A stretch of DNA of 7,949 nt from Roseburia sp. CAG:309 (GTDB lineage: Bacteria > Bacillota > Clostridia > Lachnospirales > Lachnospiraceae): assembly GCA_000434115.1 (NCBI GenBank), contig FR894070.1, positions 16,087-24,035 on the forward strand, in the 5' to 3' direction. The notes under the pieces are model-generated. The model was not told the DNA's origin, ran no database searches, and saw only the letters and a list, made by a program, of their open reading frames with translations. Below are positions 1 through 5,296 of the stretch, one piece after another (position 1 is the stretch's first letter; each line of letters opens with the position of its first letter). Made by a program: the position numbers and the translations under genes.

Positions 1-245
1 TCCTTTAATTGGAAATCATCAACAGACACCCATTTTTTAAAACAATCAAGCAATTCCTGAATAACCGCAACATTATCTTCCCCATCCGCCTGAATCTCAT
101 ATTTTGTGGATTGAAGTCTGAAGCCGTCTTCTGCCATCTGATACAGTGTAATATTACCATTTTGATCCGGATTTACCGTCCTCTGGCAGCCACAGCATAA
201 CACAAGGATACATACTAACACACTCAACAAACGAATTGTTCTCAT
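1..245 (-). CDS. Putative lipoprotein, GerMN-like N-terminal part (3' end cut by window edge)
   Basis: Only the first 81 codons are visible; the gene runs off the left edge. The protein starts MRTIRLLSVLVCILVLCCGCQ: a short basic N-terminus, a hydrophobic stretch (about residues 5-18) and Cys20 preceded by Gly, a plausible lipobox although Cys rather than Leu sits at -3. It is therefore predicted to be exported and anchored to the outer face of the membrane. Residues about 31-75 (NITLYQMAEDGFRL... then VIQELLDCFKKW) resemble the opening of GerMN (sporulation/germination) domains, where a short beta strand is followed by a helix of the ELL type; this is a by-eye judgement. The ATG shares one base with the TGA stop of the upstream histidine kinase gene, and a GGAGG (255-259) lies 9 nt before it inside the kinase's last codons, so translation is probably coupled. 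It may be an accessory protein of that kinase. Confidence 0.8.
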   Translation of the reverse strand, partial: MRTIRLLSVLVCILVLCCGCQRTVNPDQNGNITLYQMAEDGFRLQSTKYEIQADGEDNVAVIQELLDCFKKWVSVDDFQLK

Positions 246-1735
246 CACGAATTTCCTCCTTGTGCCTGATAGATCAATGGAATTCTCACAGCAAACGTCG
301 TTCCCTGTTTTTCCACACTATGTACTTTGATCGAACCGCGGTGCAGTAATATCGCATTTCTCGTGATGGCAAGACCCAGCCCATTTCCGCCGGTTTCTCG
401 GGATCTCGCCTTATCCACACGATAGAAACGTTCAAAAATGTGATCCTGAAGTTCTTCCGGTATTCCTACTCCGGAATCTGCCACACGCAGGTAGAAAAAT
501 TTATGGTCTGCGTTTAACGTAACTTTCACCCATCCATTGTCAAAATTGTATTTTACTGCATTTTCAATGATATTGGTAAACGCCATTCCCAATTTGACAC
601 TGTCAATCTGGGCACTTACCGGGCGCACACTCTCAAAGATAATTTCAATGTTCCGTTTTGATGCAATCGGCGTAATTCCCTTCAAAATACCTTCGATAAA
701 TTCGTTGATATTTACTTCTTCAATTGACATCTGAACCGCCGATTTATCCATTTTTACAAGAGAAAGCAGGTCATTGACGATCTTATTCATGCGGTCAAGT
801 TCCTGATTGATATCTCCCATAAATTCCCGGTATAATTCCACCGGAACATCTTCCTGCATCGTCAGAGATTCCGCAAGGACTTTGATCGATGTGATCGGTG
901 TCTTCAATTCATGTGATACATTAGACACAAACTCCTGCCGCGAATCCTCCAGATTCTGTACTTTTGTAAGCATGGAGTTGATCGCATCTGAAATCTGCTC
1001 CACCTCAATATTGTCACGCACTTCCATCTGTTCACTGAAATCTCCGGATTCAATATGTCCGATTGCCCGTACCACACTTTTTAACGGCTTTACTACATGT
1101 CCGGAATAAATCCATGAAACCACGATAATATTGACTGCAAGAAGTAAAATAATGGAAATACTCACCGTGCGGATATTGTCATACAATGTCTGTATCGACT
1201 GAAACGAAAAATTCATAACAATCACACCATAAACGGATTTATGGTCTGCGCTGTCGACGGGGAGATAGATCTCCACATTATCTTTGTGCTGATTTACAAT
1301 CTTTGTCGCCTCCCCGCGGAAACATTGAATCACTTCCGGAAGTACGACGATTCCGTCTTCTTCCAGTCCATACGTATCACGTACCACTTTCAGTCTCGAA
1401 TCGATGATAAGGATTCTCCCATCATACATATCCGAGACCTGTGATAATTCGGTATCTACTTTTTCACTTGGTTCTCCTGCCGCCAGATAACCGGAACCTA
1501 CAATGAGATTGGAAATAACATTTCCACGCACTTGAATCTCCGATACCCGCTGACTGATACTTCGCGAACGAAATACATTCAAAAAAACAACAGAAAAGAT
1601 AATCAGAGGAATGATTCCAATAATTACCAGCACACCAAGACTTTGAACACGCGTACTTTTAAATTGATGAAAAAAGTTTTTAAGCTTGGAAATAATAGCC
1701 AACACCCCATTTTGTATGTATAAATTTAGGCTCAC
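245..1735 (-). CDS. Two-transmembrane HAMP sensor histidine kinase
   Basis: Membrane sensor kinase that should autophosphorylate and pass phosphate to the response regulator encoded just upstream. In the 496-residue form: membrane segment 1 about 33-54, extracytoplasmic sensor about 55-190 (mixed alpha/beta, possibly single-Cache/PAS-like), membrane segment 2 about 191-210, HAMP about 211-265, and HisKA with phospho-acceptor His275 in SHELKTP. The ATPase domain follows: N box ENAVKY (N392), G1 DSGVGIP (420-426), F box IFERFYR (433-439) and G2 GNGLGLAI (450-457). All catalytic motifs are intact. The start is uncertain. The GTG at 1735 overlaps the regulator gene by 56 nt with only a weak GAAAAG upstream; GTG 1705 or TTG 1702 would also keep every domain. 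The 3' end overlaps the next gene's ATG by one base. The architecture is WalK/PhoR/MtrB-like, but no intracellular PAS domain is evident between HAMP and HisKA. The signal is unknown. Confidence 0.95.
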   Translation of the reverse strand: MSLNLYIQNGVLAIISKLKNFFHQFKSTRVQSLGVLVIIGIIPLIIFSVVFLNVFRSRSISQRVSEIQVRGNVISNLIVGSGYLAAGEPSEKVDTELSQVSDMYDGRILIIDSRLKVVRDTYGLEEDGIVVLPEVIQCFRGEATKIVNQHKDNVEIYLPVDSADHKSVYGVIVMNFSFQSIQTLYDNIRTVSISIILLLAVNIIVVSWIYSGHVVKPLKSVVRAIGHIESGDFSEQMEVRDNIEVEQISDAINSMLTKVQNLEDSRQEFVSNVSHELKTPITSIKVLAESLTMQEDVPVELYREFMGDINQELDRMNKIVNDLLSLVKMDKSAVQMSIEEVNINEFIEGILKGITPIASKRNIEIIFESVRPVSAQIDSVKLGMAFTNIIENAVKYNFDNGWVKVTLNADHKFFYLRVADSGVGIPEELQDHIFERFYRVDKARSRETGGNGLGLAITRNAILLHRGSIKVHSVEKQGTTFAVRIPLIYQAQGGNS

Positions 1736-2372
1736 TCGGCATCTTTTCTATCTTTTCACGAAGCCGCCTTACATGAACGTCTACCGTTCTGACATCTCCG
1801 AGATATTCGTATCCCCAGACGTCATTGAGCAGTTTTTCTCTGCTGTAAACTTTATTTGGATTATTCATAAGGAGTTCGAGAAGGTCAAACTCTTTTACGG
1901 TCAAATTTACTTCTTTTTCATCAATAAATACTCGTCTGCTGTCAATGTCTACTTTCATATCTCCAAACATGCGGATAGAAGAGTTTTCCCGTTCTTTTGC
2001 TTCGCGTTTGGAACTGCGGCGCATGATCGCTTTGATACGCGCCTTTACTTCAAGAATATTGAAAGGTTTGGTAATATAATCGTCCGCACCATACTCCAAT
2101 CCAAGAATTTTGTCCATATCCTCGCCTTTGGCAGTAAGCATAATAATCGGCACATCCGAAAACTCCCGAACCTGCTGGCATACATCAAAGCCGGAAAATT
2201 TTGGAAGCATCACATCCAATAAGACCACATCATATGTATTCTGCTTGATTGCCGTCAATGCTTCTTCTCCATCGTACGCACAATCCACATCCATACCATC
2301 CTGTTCAAGACTAAAACGCAGTCCCTTGACGATCATTTTCTCGTCATCTACCACCAAAACTTTCTTTGCCAT
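1680..2372 (-). CDS. OmpR/WalR-family DNA-binding response regulator
   Basis: A 230-residue transcription factor activated by phosphorylation. The receiver domain (residues about 4-115) carries the acidic pair Asp9/Asp10, phospho-acceptor Asp53 in LLDVMLP, Thr80 in IIMLTAK and Lys102 in TKPF, the complete set for a working receiver. A short linker rich in charged residues (118-130) leads to a winged-helix domain (about 132-230), with VNLTVKEFDLLELL, the VRTVDVHVRRLREKI recognition region and the terminal WGVGYYF hairpin. The ATG at 2372 has AGGAAGAG about 7 nt upstream. Its 3' end overlaps the partner kinase gene, and the preceding comEA-like gene ends 37 nt upstream, so all are probably co-transcribed. 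The sequence looks WalR-like (GLEYGADDYITKPF), but the true WalRK neighbours (walH, walI, walJ) are absent here, so the symbol is left empty. Confidence 0.96.
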   Translation of the reverse strand: MAKKVLVVDDEKMIVKGLRFSLEQDGMDVDCAYDGEEALTAIKQNTYDVVLLDVMLPKFSGFDVCQQVREFSDVPIIMLTAKGEDMDKILGLEYGADDYITKPFNILEVKARIKAIMRRSSKREAKERENSSIRMFGDMKVDIDSRRVFIDEKEVNLTVKEFDLLELLMNNPNKVYSREKLLNDVWGYEYLGDVRTVDVHVRRLREKIEKMPSEPKFIHTKWGVGYYFQA

Positions 2373-2409
2373 TTACTCTCTTCCTTTCCAATCTTCTCTA
2401 TTCCTATTT

Positions 2410-2991
2410 TTATACGCATATCTGGGATTTAATCTTGTCAAAAACGCCTTCTTTGATCCCCGGTATATTCATCAGATCTTCCGGTTTTTGAAATTTCCCC
2501 TTTTCTTCCCGATATGCTATGATCGCAATTGCTTTTGCTTCTCCAATTCCTGTCAATGTCATCAATTGTTCTTTGGCCGCCGTATTCAGATTTACTTTCC
2601 CTGTCTCCGTCTGTTCTGCCTGCTGTCCGTCTTTTTCTTTAAAATCCTTCTGCGAAGCAATCGCAAGCTGAGTACCATCTTCCACAAGTTCTGCCTGATT
2701 GATCTCAGCAGTAACCGCATCTTTTGTAAAACCGCCGGCTTTCTCAACCACTTCGATCACACGTGGCTTTTTCTGAAAGGTATACACACCGGGCTTTTTT
2801 ACGGCCCCTACTATGTGGATATAAATCTGACCATCCTCTGGCTCTGCCGTTTGCTGCGTCAAACTATCGTTCATCCCTTCTGACACAATCGCCTCCGCAG
2901 GCTGCACCTGTTTCCCCTGACACAACCAGATGCCGCCGCAAACACAGATTCCTACCACTGCAAGTAACAATATTATCGTATTTTGTTTCAT
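2410..2991 (-). CDS. comEA: ComEA-like DNA-binding protein (SLBB + helix-hairpin-helix)
   Basis: A 193-residue membrane-anchored protein of the ComEA family, which binds incoming double-stranded DNA on the outer face of the membrane during natural transformation. Residues 5-23 form one hydrophobic anchor. A polar, Gln/Glu-rich spacer (about 26-53) follows, then an SLBB domain (about 55-113: IYIHIVGAVKKPGVY..., NQAELVEDGTQLAI) and a second polar linker. The C-terminal tandem helix-hairpin-helix domain (132-193) shows VNLNTA, LTGIGEAKA (145-153) and IPGIKEGVFDKI (177-188). The frame stays open 15 codons upstream, but the ATG at 2991 is chosen because AGGAG (3001-3005) lies 9 nt before it and the hydrophobic anchor then begins at the N-terminus. 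A sigma-A-like promoter lies just upstream. No comEC or comEB is adjacent; a two-component system follows instead. Whether the host is transformable cannot be judged; the family is also found where competence is unproven. Confidence 0.9.
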   Translation of the reverse strand: MKQNTIILLLAVVGICVCGGIWLCQGKQVQPAEAIVSEGMNDSLTQQTAEPEDGQIYIHIVGAVKKPGVYTFQKKPRVIEVVEKAGGFTKDAVTAEINQAELVEDGTQLAIASQKDFKEKDGQQAEQTETGKVNLNTAAKEQLMTLTGIGEAKAIAIIAYREEKGKFQKPEDLMNIPGIKEGVFDKIKSQICV

Positions 2992-3040
2992 ATATTTGCT
3001 CTCCTGTCTCCAGGAACAACAATCAAAAATGCACATCTTT

Positions 3041-3069
3041 ATTGTAATACTGAAATGATTTTTTTACAA
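3041..3069 (-). promoter_or_regulatory. Candidate sigma-A promoter of the comEA/two-component operon
   Basis: On the minus strand a TTGTAA (-35, 3069-3064) is separated by exactly 17 nt from a TACAAT (-10, 3046-3041). This gives 4/6 and 5/6 matches to the vegetative consensus. Transcription would begin near 3034, leaving a leader of roughly 43 nt with AGGAG before the comEA-like ATG at 2991. It lies in the 98-nt gap after the YdcZ-like gene and is the only convincing promoter seen for the four genes downstream. Confidence 0.6.
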
Positions 3070-3070
3070 C

Positions 3071-3087
3071 AAAAACTTTTAGTTTTT
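3071..3087 (-). terminator. Weak AT-rich hairpin after the YdcZ-like gene
   Basis: Two bases after the TAA of the YdcZ-like gene, the minus strand reads AAAAACT, three A residues, then AGTTTTT: a 7-bp stem with a 3-nt loop whose descending arm is a run of U. Only one G:C pair supports it, so it would be a feeble intrinsic terminator and may be chance in an AT-rich gap. It abuts the -35 box of the next promoter. Confidence 0.25.
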
Positions 3088-3089
3088 TC

Positions 3090-3524
3090 TTATTTCCATT
3101 TAAAGGTTATGATTCCTGCGATCATCACGATCAAGCCTATGATCTTACGCCATTCAAACGGCTGCTTATCAACGCCGAACAATCCCATCAATTCAATCAG
3201 ATAGGCAACGATCAACTGGGCAGCAACAATAAACATAACGGCTCTTGCCGGTCCGCATTGATTCATCGCCTGAATTACCGTGTATGTGATAAAAGCCCCG
3301 ATCGCGCCGCCTAAAAGCATGTATTTCGGCTGTACCTGAAACAGGCTGGATATCGTCCCCTCTTTCCCGGTAATAAACCACGCCAGAACGCACACCACAA
3401 ATGCCGTGATCTGCACAAATGCTGCTGAAAGCCAGATACTGCTTTGTTTTGTTACTTCCGCATTAAATACCCCCTGGATACTCATCAATGCCCCGGATAT
3501 CAATCCAATAATAATTCCCCACAT
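3090..3524 (-). CDS. YdcZ/DUF606-type small membrane transporter (DMT superfamily)
   Basis: A 144-residue integral membrane protein with about five hydrophobic segments (1-20, 31-52, 68-88, 91-113, 126-142). The opening GLISGALMSIQGVFNAEV and the later GPARAVMFIVAAQLIVAYLIE match the DUF606 (DMT_YdcZ) family of half-size drug/metabolite-type transporters. The substrate is unknown. Usual family length is about 140-150 residues, which fits the ATG at 3524. The frame is open back to a TTG at 3584, but that would add 20 mainly polar, charged residues (MNKNKKNSHTIEKRKDGCFF) unlike the family and encoded by the terminator hairpin upstream. The Shine-Dalgarno-like AGGAAGG lies 14 nt before the ATG, farther than usual, inside the loop of that hairpin. 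It stands between two operons with no obvious functional link to either. Such proteins often work as pairs; no second copy is in this window. Confidence 0.88.
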   Translation of the reverse strand: MWGIIIGLISGALMSIQGVFNAEVTKQSSIWLSAAFVQITAFVVCVLAWFITGKEGTISSLFQVQPKYMLLGGAIGAFITYTVIQAMNQCGPARAVMFIVAAQLIVAYLIELMGLFGVDKQPFEWRKIIGLIVMIAGIITFKWK

Positions 3525-3569
3525 AAAAAAACAGCCATCCTTCCTTTTTTCGATAGTATGGCTGTTTTT
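3525..3569 (-). terminator. Intrinsic terminator after gpsA, abutting the YdcZ-like start codon
   Basis: The minus strand reads AAAAACAGCCAT (3569-3558), a 19-nt loop (3557-3539), then ATGGCTGTTTTT (3538-3527) with the U run continuing to 3525. The stem is a perfect 12 bp, with 8 bp of mixed composition at its top and an A/U base that supplies the U-tract. It lies 44 nt after the gpsA stop and ends one base before the start codon of the next gene. The plus strand also has a following T-rich run, so it could work in both directions. The long loop holds the AGGAAGG of the next gene. Confidence 0.75.
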
Positions 3570-3584
3570 CTTATTTTTATTCAA
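3555..3584 (-). promoter_or_regulatory. Weak candidate promoter for the YdcZ-like gene, inside the terminator
   Basis: Minus-strand TTGAAT (3584-3579) and CATACT (3560-3555) are 18 nt apart and each match four of six consensus bases. Transcription would start in the hairpin loop, so the new transcript would lack the 5' arm of the terminator while keeping the AGGAAGG and the ATG. The match is poor and the placement is the main reason for listing it. Confidence 0.25.
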
Positions 3585-3613
3585 TACACTTCCGAGGAGT
3601 TATTTTCCGGTCT

Positions 3614-4621
3614 TTACCAGCTAAGCGTACGGTATTCACTCACACGATCACGCATAAGAAGTTCTTTTAATGCCTGCTTGGTCGTCTTGCCCTCAAACAA
3701 AACTGCATTGATCTGTTCTACGATCGGCATCGATACATGATAACGGTTTGCCAGTGCCATCGCCGCCTGCGCACAGTTCACACCTTCCACAACCTGCTTA
3801 ATCTCTGCTTTTGCCTCTTCCAGCGTCTTACCTTTTCCCAGAAGATAACCACAGTTATGATTGCGGCTATGCTTGCTTGTACATGTTACGATAAGATCTC
3901 CGATTCCGGATAAGCCAAAAAACGTCTCCATCTTACCGCCAAGTTCCACACCAAGACGGCTGATCTCCAAAATACCACGGGTCATAAGTGCCGCTTTGGT
4001 ATTGTCACCAAGTTCCATACCGTCCAGCATACCGGCAGCCAACGCGATTACATTTTTCAAAGAACCACCGAGTTCAATGCCGATCATATCCGGACTGATG
4101 TATACACGGAAACACTCACTCATAAATACATCCTGAATAAATACACCGGTTTTCTCGGATTTCGCTCCAACTACAACTGTAGTAGGCACGCCTTTGGAAA
4201 CCTCTTCTGCATGACTCGGTCCAGAAAGTACGGCGACATCTGCCATCGGAAGTACATCGGCAAGTACCTCGCAAAGTGTCATCAGCGTCTTGTCCTCAAT
4301 ACCTTTTCCGACATTGACAATAATCTGTCCATCGCGGATAAATGGTTTTGCCAGTTCTGCTGTCGAACGGACAAACGGCGAAGCCACCGAAAATACAATA
4401 ATATCCTGTCCTGTGCAGGCTTTTTCAAGGTCATCTTCAATCTCAATACTGTCCGGAAGTTTTACTCCCGGAAGACGGTCTACATGCTCTCTCTTTTCCC
4501 GAAGCATATCCGTCTCGGATTTGATCTTTGACCAGATTGTTACTTTGTGACCATTATTGGCACATAAGATTGCCAGTGCGGTCCCCCAGCTTCCTGCACC
4601 CAAAAAACTAATTTTCTTCAC
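3614..4621 (-). CDS. gpsA: Glycerol-3-phosphate dehydrogenase [NAD(P)+]
   Basis: Cytoplasmic enzyme that reduces dihydroxyacetone phosphate to sn-glycerol-3-phosphate, the backbone for phospholipids. The 335-residue protein has the N-terminal dinucleotide-binding motif GAGSWG (8-13), Lys106 in NVGKGIE, SGPSHAEEV (133-141) and the C-terminal catalytic region GGSLKNVIALAAG with Lys189, then NTKAALMTRG (207-216) and the SGIGDLIVTCTS segment. All expected residues are present and the length is normal. The frame is open seven codons further up, giving an arginine-rich extension absent from the family. The GTG at 4621 is chosen because AAGGAG is 7 nt before it and MKKISFLGAGSWG is the usual beginning. 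It overlaps the 3' end of plsY by 14 nt, so the enzyme making glycerol-3-phosphate is translated next to the enzyme consuming it. A strong terminator follows. Confidence 0.97.
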   Translation of the reverse strand: MKKISFLGAGSWGTALAILCANNGHKVTIWSKIKSETDMLREKREHVDRLPGVKLPDSIEIEDDLEKACTGQDIIVFSVASPFVRSTAELAKPFIRDGQIIVNVGKGIEDKTLMTLCEVLADVLPMADVAVLSGPSHAEEVSKGVPTTVVVGAKSEKTGVFIQDVFMSECFRVYISPDMIGIELGGSLKNVIALAAGMLDGMELGDNTKAALMTRGILEISRLGVELGGKMETFFGLSGIGDLIVTCTSKHSRNHNCGYLLGKGKTLEEAKAEIKQVVEGVNCAQAAMALANRYHVSMPIVEQINAVLFEGKTTKQALKELLMRDRVSEYRTLSW

Positions 4622-5294
4622 TCTTCTTCTCCTTTTTTTCACCTAACTTATTTTCTGTACCATGAATCAAACGTATGATGTTTGCTTTATGTTTTATGTA
4701 AGCTAAAATCGTAAATAATAAACTTACGATTAAAATCAATGGAAAAAGCTCGCTGTCACGATAATATAATACCGTAAAGATCGGAATGTACCATACGACG
4801 ATCAACGATCCGAGCGAAACATATCTTGTCACTGCCACAATGAGAATAAAGATCAAAAGTCCGACTCCGATAAAGACCGGATGAAGGTTTGACACCACAA
4901 TAACCGCTGCAGAAACGGCAATTCCTTTTCCCCCTTTAAAATGCAGATAAAATGGGAAATTATGCCCCATCACGACACCAAGACCCGCCAAAAGGGTAAA
5001 TAAGTAAGTAATATCATCCGCGTATCCCATTGCCGGACAAAAGGCAAATTTTACCACAAGTGTCGGGATAAATGCTTTGAGCAGATCCCCTAAAAAGGTA
5101 ATTGCCCCGGCTTTGGCTCCCAGCGAACGCAATGCGTTTGTCGTACCGATATTTCCACTTCCGGTCGAACGGATATCCAGTCCGTTTTTCTTTCCCACAA
5201 AATAGCCGGTAGAAAAACAGCCGAATGCATATCCTATGATTAAAATAACATATCCTATGATTAAAATAATAACACCTGTTACAATATAATTCAC
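4608..5294 (-). CDS. plsY: Acyl-phosphate:glycerol-3-phosphate acyltransferase PlsY
   Basis: Integral membrane enzyme that moves a fatty acid from acyl-phosphate to the sn-1 position of glycerol-3-phosphate, giving lysophosphatidic acid; it normally works with PlsX, which is not in this window. Family motifs are intact: SGNIGTTNALR (46-56), GHNFPFYLHFKGGKGIA (110-126) and the C-terminal KHKANIIRLIHGTENKL (201-217). Several hydrophobic segments agree with a polytopic fold. The 228-residue length is slightly long: the first membrane segment holds a 7-residue duplication (LIIGYVI/LIIGYAF) encoded by a perfect 21-bp tandem repeat, and the end carries a charged KKEKKSEEN tail. The GTG start at 5294 follows AAGGAG at 8 nt, which lies in the last codons of der; the gap to the der stop is only 2 nt. 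The tail codons also contain the gpsA ribosome binding site. Confidence 0.96.
   Translation of the reverse strand: MNYIVTGVIILIIGYVILIIGYAFGCFSTGYFVGKKNGLDIRSTGSGNIGTTNALRSLGAKAGAITFLGDLLKAFIPTLVVKFAFCPAMGYADDITYLFTLLAGLGVVMGHNFPFYLHFKGGKGIAVSAAVIVVSNLHPVFIGVGLLIFILIVAVTRYVSLGSLIVVWYIPIFTVLYYRDSELFPLILIVSLLFTILAYIKHKANIIRLIHGTENKLGEKKEKKSEEN
4629..4634 (-). promoter_or_regulatory. Ribosome binding site fixing the gpsA GTG start
   Basis: The minus-strand AAGGAG lies 7 nt before GTG 4621, within the Lys/Glu-rich C-terminal codons of plsY. It decides the gpsA start in favour of GTG over the upstream ATG at 4642, and suggests that gpsA translation depends on ribosomes finishing plsY. Confidence 0.8.
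5228..5269. repeat. Perfect 2 x 21-bp tandem repeat inside plsY
   Basis: Two identical, directly adjacent 21-nt units occupy 5228-5248 and 5249-5269 on the plus strand, each beginning CATATCCTATGATT. Because 21 is a multiple of three, the duplication is in frame and adds seven hydrophobic residues to the first membrane segment of PlsY (about residues 10-23). Confidence 0.95.
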
Positions 5295-5296
5295 GA

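Noticed and set aside
1686..2222. Plus-strand open frame of 178 codons opposite the response regulator
   Set aside because: It is fully antisense to a gene with complete receiver and winged-helix motifs. Its translation shows no domain.
2110..2883. Long plus-strand open frame (257 codons) opposite the regulator and comEA-like genes
   Set aside because: It runs antisense across two well-supported genes and the gap between them. Its translation is rich in Phe/Ser/Cys with no recognisable domain, as expected from the reverse of coding DNA.
2992..3036. N-terminal extension of the ComEA-like protein (starting MCIFDCCSW)
   Set aside because: It has no good ribosome binding site. It would begin at about the predicted transcription start and would place polar residues before the membrane anchor; ATG 2991 has AGGAG at proper spacing.
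4622..4642. ATG at 4642 as the gpsA start (MKKRRRR extension)
   Set aside because: The added basic residues are encoded by the ribosome binding site itself and are not part of the family. GTG 4621 gives the canonical MKKISFLGAGSWG start.
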